A program made the translations under genes and the position numbers. DNA of 7,281 nucleotides from Hyphomicrobiaceae bacterium (GTDB taxonomy: Bacteria > Pseudomonadota > Alphaproteobacteria > Rhizobiales > Hyphomicrobiaceae), in NCBI GenBank assembly GCA_017353825.1, contig JAFMSC010000208.1:1-7281 (forward strand), in the 5' to 3' direction. Below, one piece after another: positions 1 through 6,524 of this stretch (the first letter of the stretch is position 1; each line of letters opens with the position of its first letter). Below the pieces are notes generated by a model that was given only the letters and a program-made list of their open reading frames with translations, did not search any database and was not told where the DNA came from.

Positions 1-1311
1 GGCGAGCGCGGCTAGAGCCGCGGCGAGCGCGCCCGCGAGCGAGAGGTAGACCAGCACCTGCGGGAAGCCTGCCGCGAACGACAGGGCGAACCAGACGGCA
101 TCGCGGTCGAAGCTGACGTTGACGAACTTCACCGTCGGCGTGGTGGCATCGACGCGAGCGATGCCCGCCTGTTGCAGGGCATCGAACCAGGCGGGGAGGC
201 GGTCGGCCGGCTGGCCGATCACCTGGTCGAGCAGCATCTGGCGCAAGTAGATGGCGATGGCCGGCAGCGTGAGGAAGACGATGCCGGTGATCAGCACCGC
301 CCAGCCGAACGACTTGCGCGCCTCGTGCACGCCGGGGGTGGAGCCTGGCCGCTGCAACAGCAGCGGCGAGGCCGCCGTGCCCGCCGTCGCCACCAGGGCC
401 ATCAGCACGAACGCGAGACTGCCGACACTGCCGAAGGTCTGGATGAAGCGCTTGGCGAGCGGCTCCAGGCCCTGCCCGGGAAGCTCGAAGGCCAGCATCG
501 GCGCCGCCAGATAGGGAAGTCCGCGCGCGCCCTCGGTGCGGGCGATCACGCGTAAGGTGTTCCCGTGGGTGATCTGCGGCAGCGGCAGGTTCGAGACCAT
601 CAGGGCGACAATGGTGGCCGGCACCATCAGGGCAGCCAGCACGAGGATTGCCTTGGCCGAGCCCGACCAAGTATGCGAGCGCATGCCACCCGCGAACACG
701 ATGGCCAGTGCACACAGGACCATGGCGGCTGCCATGATGGACTCGGACTGGCCGGAGAGCCACGCCGCGGCGTAGGCCGCAAAGCGCGCGTCTGCAGCGA
801 GCAGCAGGAGCAACGGCACGGCCAGCACCGCCGCCGCGACGATGCGCAGCGCGCGGCTCTCGAAGCGCCGGCTGAGATAGCTCGGCGCCGTGTAGTCGCC
901 CGACTTGCGCAGGAATGGCGCGATGAGCACGCCCATGAACACCAGTCCGCTGCACAGGCCGAGGCTCAAGCACAGGGCGTCGAACCCGACGGCAAAGAAG
1001 GCGCCGGTGAGCGCCATTAGGCCAGCGCCGCCGAGCGCTGTGACGGCGAGCACGAGGCCGTTGAAGAAGGCGGGTACGCGGCGGCCGCAGGCGAAATAGT
1101 CGCCGGCGTCGCTGGCGGGGGTGGACACGCCGAACGCGCCGTAGAATGCAATCGGCCCGGTGAACATGAGCAGGCGAATGGCGGCGCCCGACACCCCCAG
1201 CTGCTCGAACATCAGTGCCATCAGCACCAGCGCCGCCAGGGCGGCCGAGTAGATGCCGAAATACGTGCCGAGCCGCGGATTGACGAGCCGAACGCTCGAT
1301 GTGGCCGTCAT
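1..1311 (-). CDS. Sodium:solute symporter large subunit (VC_2705/ActP-like), C-terminus cut by window edge
   Basis: This is an inner-membrane sodium:solute symporter of the SSS (SLC5) family, probably for a small carboxylate such as acetate; the substrate is inferred from family and context. The minus-strand frame is open from the ATG at 1309-1311 to position 1 without a stop, giving 437 residues; relatives run to roughly 550-650, so the C-terminal helices are missing. Hydrophobic segments recur throughout. Family landmarks are the DYFACGRRVP stretch (residues 71-80), FLRKSGDYTAPSYLSRRF (133-150), FAGGM (206-210) and GTAAS...HEARKS (311-334), which match E. coli ActP positions GGN..GFQNG, RLRNLGRYT, LFGGM and GTAGLP...EARKS as I remember them. 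It lies 16 nt behind the small-subunit gene, so the two are almost certainly co-transcribed. Several core residues differ from ActP (see findings). Family assignment is firm; transport activity and substrate are not. Confidence 0.9.
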   Translation of the reverse strand, partial: MTATSSVRLVNPRLGTYFGIYSAALAALVLMALMFEQLGVSGAAIRLLMFTGPIAFYGAFGVSTPASDAGDYFACGRRVPAFFNGLVLAVTALGGAGLMALTGAFFAVGFDALCLSLGLCSGLVFMGVLIAPFLRKSGDYTAPSYLSRRFESRALRIVAAAVLAVPLLLLLAADARFAAYAAAWLSGQSESIMAAAMVLCALAIVFAGGMRSHTWSGSAKAILVLAALMVPATIVALMVSNLPLPQITHGNTLRVIARTEGARGLPYLAAPMLAFELPGQGLEPLAKRFIQTFGSVGSLAFVLMALVATAGTAASPLLLQRPGSTPGVHEARKSFGWAVLITGIVFLTLPAIAIYLRQMLLDQVIGQPADRLPAWFDALQQAGIARVDATTPTVKFVNVSFDRDAVWFALSFAAGFPQVLVYLSLAGALAAALAALA

Positions 1312-1327
1312 GAGCTTCAGGTGCCCT

Positions 1328-1588
1328 TCAGATGTCCTCGTGCGCGCCGTGCCAGTGGTCGATGGCATCCTGCCGGTTGACGAACACGGCGATGGTCACG
1401 AAGGCGATGAGGAGGAGGCCGTGGCAGGCGAGGAAGTAGCCAAGCGGGATGCCGAGGATGCGCATATCGTTAAGCACATCGGCATAGAGGGGCAGCACCA
1501 CGAGGACGAGCAGCAGGGGCAGGAGGCTGGTGAGCATCTGCACCTTAGTGTTGCGCCAGTAGGCCTTGCGCTCGCTCCATTCGATCAT
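1328..1588 (-). CDS. Symporter small subunit, DUF4212 family
   Basis: This 86-residue membrane protein has two hydrophobic helices (about residues 18-36 and 49-71) with a short polar turn between them. The turn and second helix carry the family pattern LNDMRILGIPLGYFLACHG (39-57), and the N-terminus has the AYWRNTK stretch (9-15). This fits the DUF4212 'sodium/substrate symporter small subunit' that accompanies VC_2705-type large subunits; its exact role is poorly known, and a stabilising or accessory partner is the usual inference. The ATG at 1586-1588 was chosen because the protein then has the family length and starts just before the conserved region; the frame stays open upstream to 1855 but that part is arginine-rich and unlike the family. 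A GGGGG-containing stretch lies about 12 nt before the ATG, a rather distant ribosome binding site. The large-subunit gene follows 16 nt after the stop. Confidence 0.88.
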   Translation of the reverse strand: MIEWSERKAYWRNTKVQMLTSLLPLLLVLVVLPLYADVLNDMRILGIPLGYFLACHGLLLIAFVTIAVFVNRQDAIDHWHGAHEDI

Positions 1589-1668
1589 GGCTGAGACCAG
1601 CCCCCTTTCGTTGAGCTTTCTGCGGCGCTCGAAGGGGTCCGACCGGTTTCCAAGGCGATCTGACCCAG

Positions 1669-1692
1669 TTCGCAGCGATTTTCGCAGCGATT
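1669..1692. repeat. Perfect 12-bp tandem direct repeat, candidate regulator binding site
   Basis: The 12-mer TTCGCAGCGATT occurs twice back to back (1669-1680 and 1681-1692) with no mismatch. It lies 81-104 nt before the small-subunit start and 162-185 nt before the regulator start, a usual distance for activator sites. Repeats about one helical turn apart are typical of sites bound by dimeric NarL/LuxR-type regulators, so the regulator encoded next door is the natural candidate. The repeat itself is seen directly; the binding role is inferred. Confidence 0.45.
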
Positions 1693-1697
1693 CATGG

Positions 1698-1713
1698 TGG
1701 CACGACTGCCGCA
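1698..1713 (+). promoter_or_regulatory. Weak sigma-54-like -24/-12 element
   Basis: TGGCACG-ACTG-CCGCA has the invariant GG and GC dinucleotides at the right spacing and a perfect TGGCACG -24 half, but the -12 half reads CCGCA instead of TTGCA. It would fire towards the response regulator with a leader of about 140 nt. No sigma-54 activator is encoded in the window (the regulator is NarL-type and lacks an AAA+ domain), so this may be a chance match. Confidence 0.15.
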
Positions 1714-1750
1714 CCCGCACAACGGCGCGGGCGTTTGGCATGGCGCCGGC

Positions 1751-1779
1751 CGGCATTGGCGAATGCCGCGAAAAGCGGC
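1751..1779 (+). promoter_or_regulatory. Two overlapping, mutually exclusive hairpins upstream of the response regulator
   Basis: Hairpin A pairs CGGCATT (1751-1757) with AATGCCG (1762-1768) around a GGCG loop, a perfect 7-bp stem. Hairpin B pairs GCCGC (1765-1769) with GCGGC (1775-1779) around GAAAA and is followed directly by TATTTTG. The two share 1765-1768, so RNA could form only one at a time. This resembles an attenuator in the leader, provided transcription starts upstream. The competing reading is a promoter: TTGGCG (1756-1761), an 18-nt spacer and TATTTT (1780-1785), each hexamer matching consensus at 4 of 6 positions; hairpin B would then be an operator-like palindrome in the spacer. 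Confidence 0.35.
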
Positions 1780-1842
1780 TATTTTGTGGATATCCAGGGC
1801 GCTTCGCCCGCGCTGCTGGCGGCGCGTTCCTCAGGGACTTCA

Positions 1843-1857
1843 ATGCGGCAGGCATGA
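1843..1857 (+). other. Four-codon upstream mini-ORF overlapping the regulator start codon
   Basis: An ATG at 1843 reads Met-Arg-Gln-Ala and stops at TGA 1855-1857, which overlaps the regulator's ATG (1854-1856) as ATGA. The only good Shine-Dalgarno sequence nearby, AGGGA at 1833-1837, is 5 nt from this mini-ORF start but 16 nt from the regulator start. Ribosomes may load here and reinitiate on the regulator, which would be translational coupling. The sequence facts are direct; translation of the mini-ORF is inferred. Confidence 0.35.
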
Positions 1858-2516
1858 CCGGCTACCGTTTCATCATTGTCGACGACCACCCGCTGTTCCG
1901 CGGCGCGCTGAGCCAGGCGCTGGGCGACGCGTTCGCGGGGGCGGAGGTGCTGGAGGCGGGCTCGCTCGACGAGCTCACCGATCTGCTCGCCACGCCCGGC
2001 GAGACCGACTTGATTCTGCTCGATCTCTCCATGCCGGGGGTGCATGGGCTGTCGGGCCTCCTTTACCTGCGCGCTCAGCACCCCGAGGTGCCCGTAGCGA
2101 TCGTGTCGGCGAGCGACGATCCCGGTACCATCCGCCAATGCCTGGACTGCGGCGCGTCGGGCTTTATCCCCAAGTCCCAGCCGGTGGAAAGCATCCGCCA
2201 AGCCATTCGCAGGATCATGGGTGGGGAGGTGTGGCTGCCGGCCGACCTGGACCTCGCCAGCGCTCCGAACGGCGAGACGGCGGAGCTCGTCTCGCGCATG
2301 TCGACCCTGACGCCGCAGCAGGTGCGCGTGCTCATGATGCTGGGCGAAGGGCTGCTCAACAAGCAGATCGCCTTCAAGCTGGGGGTCTCGGAGGCCACCA
2401 TCAAGGCGCACGTGTCGGCGATCCTGCAGAAGCTGGGTGTGGACAGCCGCACGCAAGCGGTCATCGCCATCAACAAGATCGGCGCCTCTGGCGACTGGTC
2501 GCGCCTGCCGAACTAG
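1854..2516 (+). CDS. NarL/LuxR-family response regulator (CrbR/ErdR-like)
   Basis: This is a 220-residue cytoplasmic DNA-binding response regulator. The receiver domain (about 4-122) has the acidic pair D10-D11, the phospho-acceptor D57 in LLDLSMPG, the switch serine S85 and the conserved lysine K107. The C-terminal LuxR-type helix-turn-helix (about 150-207) shows LTPQQVRVL, GLLNKQIAFKLGVSEATIKAHVSAILQKLGV and the usual tail, so all functional residues are present. The ATG at 1854 starts right before the first beta strand; the frame is open upstream to 1566, but that portion is not receiver-like. The gene is divergent from the symporter pair and convergent with a hybrid kinase carrying an SSS domain. 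That context matches CrbR of Vibrio and ErdR of Pseudomonas, which activate acetate-use genes. The family is certain; the CrbR/ErdR role is inferred from context. Confidence 0.93.
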   Translation: MTGYRFIIVDDHPLFRGALSQALGDAFAGAEVLEAGSLDELTDLLATPGETDLILLDLSMPGVHGLSGLLYLRAQHPEVPVAIVSASDDPGTIRQCLDCGASGFIPKSQPVESIRQAIRRIMGGEVWLPADLDLASAPNGETAELVSRMSTLTPQQVRVLMMLGEGLLNKQIAFKLGVSEATIKAHVSAILQKLGVDSRTQAVIAINKIGASGDWSRLPN

Positions 2517-2842
2517 GGTCTCGGGCCGAGAGGGGCCGAGAGGCGGAAGCCGGCGGCGGCGAGCATCCGTCGGCTAACGGAGTTCTGTCCGATCGTCATT
2601 TTCACCTCGGGATGCCCCGGTGTGTGAATAGGGCCAGTCGGCCGGGCTTAGCCTTAGCGGCCGCGCTTATCTTATATGTCTGAGGAACGTTGCGGGCGGG
2701 GACACATGCACTGGCGGGATACCAAGGGGCGCACCTTCCACTTGGGAGGAAGCAGGCGAGCTTACCGCGCCATCGTCGAGTGCCGGCAGTGGGACCGCCA
2801 TCCACCGCCATCGGTCGGCTCCGCAACCCATTGGAGGGTCGC
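2517..2842. other. Intergenic region between convergent genes, no gene seen
   Basis: This 326-nt gap lies between the 3' ends of the regulator and the kinase. Short open frames on both strands have low-complexity translations rich in Arg, Ala and Gly, with no ribosome binding site or family resemblance. It holds a 10-bp tandem repeat (2523-2542), a weak hairpin (TCCGT-CGGCTA-ACGGA, 2566-2581), tandem CTTAGC and CTTAT repeats around a GCGGCCGC palindrome (2647-2675) and a weak hairpin (CTTCC/GGAAG, 2735-2752). None is followed by a clear T-run, so I cannot assign a Rho-independent terminator to either gene. Confidence 0.6.
2523..2542. repeat. 10-bp perfect tandem repeat after the response regulator
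   Basis: GGGCCGAGAG occurs twice in tandem, starting 7 nt after the regulator stop codon. The first copy together with the preceding TCTC also forms a short palindrome (TCTCGG-G-CCGAGA, 2519-2531). It may be a simple slippage duplication; no function can be assigned. Confidence 0.4.
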
Positions 2843-5800
2843 CTACTCCGCCGCCACCGCCCGCTGGCGCGTGAGCTGGTGCATGAGGGAGCGCAGGGCG
2901 GCCGCCTTCAGCGGCTTGCGCAGCAGCGCGTAGCCGTGGGCGCGGACCGCGCGCTGGACCTCGGCGGAGTGGTCGGCAGTGATGACGACGACCGGCGGCT
3001 GGACCTTGAGCCCGGTCCGCAGCACGCCGATGGCCTCGAGGCCGGTGGTGCCGTCGAGGTGGTAGTCGGCCAGGATCACGTCGGGTTCGGCGTGGGCGCT
3101 GCGCAAGCGCGCGATGGCGTCGGCGCCGTTGACTGCCGCCAGCACGGTGCACCCCCATCCCTTCAGCAGGATGCACAGGGCATTGAGGACGTCGGGCTCG
3201 TTGTCGATGCACAGGACGCGCAACCCGGCGAGCCGGCCCCCCACCGCCACGGCGGCAACGGGGGGCTCGACCATCTTGCGCGGTTCTGCCCGCGGGAGTT
3301 CCACTGCGAACAGGGAGCCACGCCCCTGCGTCGACTGCAGCTCGATGCCGTGGCCCAACACCTTGCCGATGCGCTCGACGATGGCGAGGCCGAGCCCCAG
3401 GCCACGCACGGAATGCGCCGTCTCCTCCAGGCGCTGGAACTCCTTGAAGATCAGGGAGCGCTTGGCGATGGGGATCCCAGGCCCGGTGTCGTACACCTGG
3501 ATGCTGAGCTTGGCGCCGACGCGGCGCACCCCCAAGAGCACCTTGCCGCTCGGCGTGTACTTGATGGCATTGGACACCAGATTCTGCAGCATGCGTCGCA
3601 GCAGCCTGCGGTCCGACGAGACCCAAGCCCGCGTGGAAACGATGCGCAGGTCGAGCCCTTTCTCACGGGCCATAGGCTGGAACTCCACCTCCAGGCGCTC
3701 CAACACGTCGTTCAAGGCGAAATCGGTGATGTCCGGCTCCATCCGGCCGGCGTCGAGGCGCGAGATCTCAATCAGGACGTTGAGGATCTCCTCCACCGCC
3801 TCCAGCGAGGCGTCGATGTTGCGCACGAGCTGTGCGTCGGCCGCAGCGATGCGCCTCTCGACCAGGCTGGTGGCGTAGAGTCGCGCGGCGTTGAGCGGCT
3901 GCAGCACGTCGTGGCTCGCCGCGGCCAGGAAGCGGGTCTTGTCGAGGTTGGCTTCGTCGGCCTTGCGCTTGGCGATGGCCAGCGCCTTGTTCACCTCGGT
4001 CAGTTCGGCGGTGCGCTCCTCGACGCGCCGCTCAAGCGTCTCATTGACGCGCGCGAGCGCCTCGGCCGCCTCCACACGGTCGGTGATATCGGAATAGGTG
4101 GTGACGATACCGCCCTGCGGCATGGGGCTCGTGCGGATCTCGAGGATGCGGGCGCCGCCGCTGAAGTGCTCTTGGAACGTCTGTTGGGTGACGGCGAGCT
4201 TCACCAGGCGGTTCGCCACCAACGTGTTCACGTCTCCAGGCCCGAAGTCGCCACGCTCCGCGCACACGCGCAGGATCTGGTCGAGCGGCGCACCCACCCG
4301 GCCCAGCTCCGCCGGCAGTCCCAGCAGCTCACGGAACTGCCGGTTCCAGCAGATGAGCTGCATGTTGCGGTCGAACACGCTCAAGCCATGGCGCACCTGG
4401 TCGAGCGCCGACTGCAGGAGGTCGCGGTTGTACTGCAAGGCCTCGGTGGCGTCGTCGAGCAGCTTGAGTGCCGACTGGCTACCGGCATCGCTACGGCGCA
4501 GGAGCAACGACAGCACCAGCCGCGAGGATGCCGCGCCGATGGCGCTCGCCAGCAAGTGCTCAGTGAAGCGCACGAGGTGGATGTCGGCCTCGGCGTTGGG
4601 CGCGAGCAGCGCGCCGCTCCTGTGGGCATATTCCAGGAACGAGCGCTCGGCGCGCGCGGCGCCGAGGTAGCGAGCTACGGTGCGCTGCAGCTCGCCCGCG
4701 GTGATCGATGAGCGCCACATCCTGAGCGGCGGCGCAACGGGCGCGCGCGGCAGGTCGGTCAACGCGAACAGGTGTGCCTGCAGGCGCTCCACCGGCTCGG
4801 GCGCCTTGAGAAGCGAACCCAGCACATACATCGTGACATTGGCCGCCATGCTCCATAATACGCCGTGCGTTAGCGGATCAAGATGCGACTGGAACAGCGC
4901 CTGTGGGGCGAGGATGAGGACGCCGAACGGCCCCTCGGTCATGATGGAGCGCGGCAGCCAGCCGGCCTCGATGACCCACGGCAGCAGCAGAGAGTAACCC
5001 CAAACGGCAAAGCCACTGACGATGCCGGCGATGGCTCCGGCGGCGGTGGCGCGCCGCCACATGAGACCGCCGAAGAACGCCGGCGCAAATTGGGCGATGG
5101 CCGCGAAAGAAACGAGGCCGATGGAGGCGAGCGCGTGCGGCCGGCCGCTTTCGACGAGAAGGTAAAACAGGTAGCCCAGCAGCATGATGGCGAAGATGGT
5201 GGTCCGGCGCACCACCAGGAGACGCCATGCCATATCGACCTGGCCGCGCACGGCGTCCGTGCGTCCGCGCAACAGCAGCGGCACCACCAGTCCGTTGCAA
5301 ACCATGATCGCCAGCGCGACGGACTCCACAATCACCATGGCGGTGGCGGAGGACAGCCCGCCCACGAACGCCAACAGCGTAACGGCCTCGGCGCTGGAGG
5401 CAATCGGGAGGCCCAGCACGTACATGTCGGCGGGGCCGAACTGGTCGCCGAGCGTCATCACCCCCGCCGCGGCGATTGGCACGACGAACAGGTTGATGAG
5501 CACGAGGTAGACGGGGAACAGCCAGGCGGCACGCCGCACCTCGGTCTCGGAATTGTTCTCGACCACGGTGACGTGAAACTGCCTGGGCAGGAGCACGATG
5601 CAAACGAAGCTGAGGAAGGTGACGGTGAGCCAGAAGCCGCCGTTGAGCTCGAAGGCGAACAGGCGCTGCACGTCGGCATTGGCTGCGGCACGCTCCACGA
5701 AGTGGCCGATGCCGCCGAACACGGAGAACACGACGAAGAAGCCGACCGTGAGGAATGCGGCGAGCTTGACGATGGACTCGGCGGCAACCGCCACGATCAG

Positions 5801-6367
5801 GCCGTCCTGGTGCTCGGTGGCGTCGATGTGGCGCGTGCCAAACAGCACCGCGAAAGCGGCCATGGCCAGGGCGATGACGAGAGCGGTATCGATGCGAAGG
5901 CTGAAGAGTTGCAGCGGCAGCGCGCCGAGCAGGGTGGTGACCGACAGCGCAACAGCCTTGAGCTGTAGCGCGATATAGGGCAACGACCCGGCCACGGCGA
6001 TGACCGTGACGATGGCGCCCACAGCCTGACTCTTGCCGTAGCGTGCGGCCAGAAAGTCGGCGATGGAGGTGATATTCTGGCTCTTGGCCAGGCGCACGAT
6101 GCGCACCAGCAGCGGCCAGCCGAACGCAAACAGGAGGATCGGGCCCAGGTAGACGGCGAAGAAGGCGTAACCCGTCGAGGTGGCGAACCCTACGCTGCCG
6201 AAGAACGTCCACGACGTGCAGTAAACGGCCAGCGACAGGGCGTAGATCAAGGGCCGGCCGCCGCCGCCTTTGCGAGCCCGGAAGGTGCGGTCGGCATACC
6301 ACGCCAGCGCAAATAGGCCGCTCACGTAGGCGAGCGCGAGAAGGATGACCGCCCAGCCCTCGATCAT
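2843..6367 (-). CDS. Hybrid sensor histidine kinase with SSS-symporter sensor domain (CrbS/MxtR-like)
   Basis: This 1174-residue inner-membrane kinase has an N-terminal SSS/SLC5 domain of about 13 helices (1-520), including GGLSSATAM (336-344), whose serines match the Na2-site helix of transporters. A cytoplasmic STAC-like linker follows (about 540-640), then a PAS domain (about 650-770), a coiled coil (771-815), HisKA with SHDVLQPLNAARLY and H819, HATPase with N933, DTGPG at 960-964 and GLGLGL at 989-994, and a C-terminal receiver (1050-1165) with D1055, phospho-acceptor D1101, T1130 and K1151. No HPt domain is seen. The phosphatase-motif position after H819-D820 is Q823 rather than Thr/Asn. 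The ATG at 6365-6367 was chosen because it begins just before helix 1 and has AGGA 5 nt upstream; the frame extends to 6487, but that extra part looks non-coding. Length and domain order match CrbS and MxtR, which govern the acetate response. It is convergent with its likely partner regulator. The ligand is inferred, not seen. Confidence 0.93.
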   Translation of the reverse strand: MIEGWAVILLALAYVSGLFALAWYADRTFRARKGGGGRPLIYALSLAVYCTSWTFFGSVGFATSTGYAFFAVYLGPILLFAFGWPLLVRIVRLAKSQNITSIADFLAARYGKSQAVGAIVTVIAVAGSLPYIALQLKAVALSVTTLLGALPLQLFSLRIDTALVIALAMAAFAVLFGTRHIDATEHQDGLIVAVAAESIVKLAAFLTVGFFVVFSVFGGIGHFVERAAANADVQRLFAFELNGGFWLTVTFLSFVCIVLLPRQFHVTVVENNSETEVRRAAWLFPVYLVLINLFVVPIAAAGVMTLGDQFGPADMYVLGLPIASSAEAVTLLAFVGGLSSATAMVIVESVALAIMVCNGLVVPLLLRGRTDAVRGQVDMAWRLLVVRRTTIFAIMLLGYLFYLLVESGRPHALASIGLVSFAAIAQFAPAFFGGLMWRRATAAGAIAGIVSGFAVWGYSLLLPWVIEAGWLPRSIMTEGPFGVLILAPQALFQSHLDPLTHGVLWSMAANVTMYVLGSLLKAPEPVERLQAHLFALTDLPRAPVAPPLRMWRSSITAGELQRTVARYLGAARAERSFLEYAHRSGALLAPNAEADIHLVRFTEHLLASAIGAASSRLVLSLLLRRSDAGSQSALKLLDDATEALQYNRDLLQSALDQVRHGLSVFDRNMQLICWNRQFRELLGLPAELGRVGAPLDQILRVCAERGDFGPGDVNTLVANRLVKLAVTQQTFQEHFSGGARILEIRTSPMPQGGIVTTYSDITDRVEAAEALARVNETLERRVEERTAELTEVNKALAIAKRKADEANLDKTRFLAAASHDVLQPLNAARLYATSLVERRIAAADAQLVRNIDASLEAVEEILNVLIEISRLDAGRMEPDITDFALNDVLERLEVEFQPMAREKGLDLRIVSTRAWVSSDRRLLRRMLQNLVSNAIKYTPSGKVLLGVRRVGAKLSIQVYDTGPGIPIAKRSLIFKEFQRLEETAHSVRGLGLGLAIVERIGKVLGHGIELQSTQGRGSLFAVELPRAEPRKMVEPPVAAVAVGGRLAGLRVLCIDNEPDVLNALCILLKGWGCTVLAAVNGADAIARLRSAHAEPDVILADYHLDGTTGLEAIGVLRTGLKVQPPVVVITADHSAEVQRAVRAHGYALLRKPLKAAALRSLMHQLTRQRAVAAE

Positions 6368-6431
6368 GGTCGTCCTGGGTTCCGCCCTGGGTCTAAAGAC
6401 GGGCGCGAAACCGTCACGGATTGTGCTGCTT

Positions 6432-6447
6432 GCACCGTAGCCGGTGC
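6432..6447. promoter_or_regulatory. Inverted repeat GCACCG-TAGC-CGGTGC, possible operator
   Basis: A perfect 6-bp inverted repeat with a 4-nt centre lies 65-80 nt before the kinase start and 130-145 nt before mscL. The half-site GCACCG recurs once at 6494-6499. It has the size and position of an operator for a dimeric regulator, but the regulator is unknown. Confidence 0.3.
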
Positions 6448-6524
6448 CGGCAGAGGCATATTGCCCTACAGCGGCGGCTGTGTCCAACAGGACGCACCGG
6501 GAGCGAGGTTATGGGGCCGTTTAC

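Larger units (their letters stand above)
1589..1853. promoter_or_regulatory. Divergent control region between symporter operon and response regulator
   Basis: This 265-nt stretch separates two divergently transcribed units and must hold the promoters of both. It contains a perfect 12-bp tandem repeat (1669-1692), a GG-N10-GC sigma-54-like element (1698-1713), two overlapping hairpins (1751-1779) with a TATTTT tract, and a four-codon mini-ORF touching the regulator start. An open frame crosses it on each strand, but the translations are arginine- and serine-rich with no family resemblance, so I treat the region as non-coding. No strong consensus sigma-70 promoter is visible in either direction. 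Confidence 0.7.

Noticed and set aside
172..1020. Several plus-strand open frames opposite the symporter
   Set aside because: They are shadows of the open minus-strand symporter frame, which shows clear SSS family motifs.
1566..1853. In-frame upstream extension of the response regulator by 96 residues
   Set aside because: The translation is Arg/Ser-rich with no domain, and the receiver domain begins right at the ATG at 1854. The extension would also overlap the small-subunit start on the other strand.
1589..1855. Upstream extension of the small symporter subunit
   Set aside because: The extra 89 residues are basic and unlike a membrane protein; the family length of about 86 residues is met from the ATG at 1588.
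2566..2581. Hairpin TCCGT-CGGCTA-ACGGA as a terminator of the regulator gene
   Set aside because: The stem is only 5 bp and no T-run follows directly, so a Rho-independent terminator call is not supported.
2602..2933. Small open frames on both strands in the gap between regulator and kinase
   Set aside because: There is no ribosome binding site, composition is low-complexity, and one runs into the kinase 3' end in antisense. No family resemblance was seen.
2690..4711. Long plus-strand open frame (673 codons) opposite the kinase
   Set aside because: It is a GC-rich antisense shadow: composition heavy in Gln, His, Arg, Gly and Asp with no recognisable domain, while the minus strand encodes an intact kinase with all catalytic motifs.
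4883..5968. Plus-strand open frame (361 codons) opposite the SSS domain
   Set aside because: It is highly charged, His/Glu/Gly-rich, and arises as the complement of hydrophobic codons of the membrane domain.
6368..6487. Forty-residue N-terminal extension of the kinase
   Set aside because: The ATG at 6367 has a well-spaced AGGA and directly precedes helix 1. The upstream translation is Gly/Ala/Arg-rich with no signal or helix.
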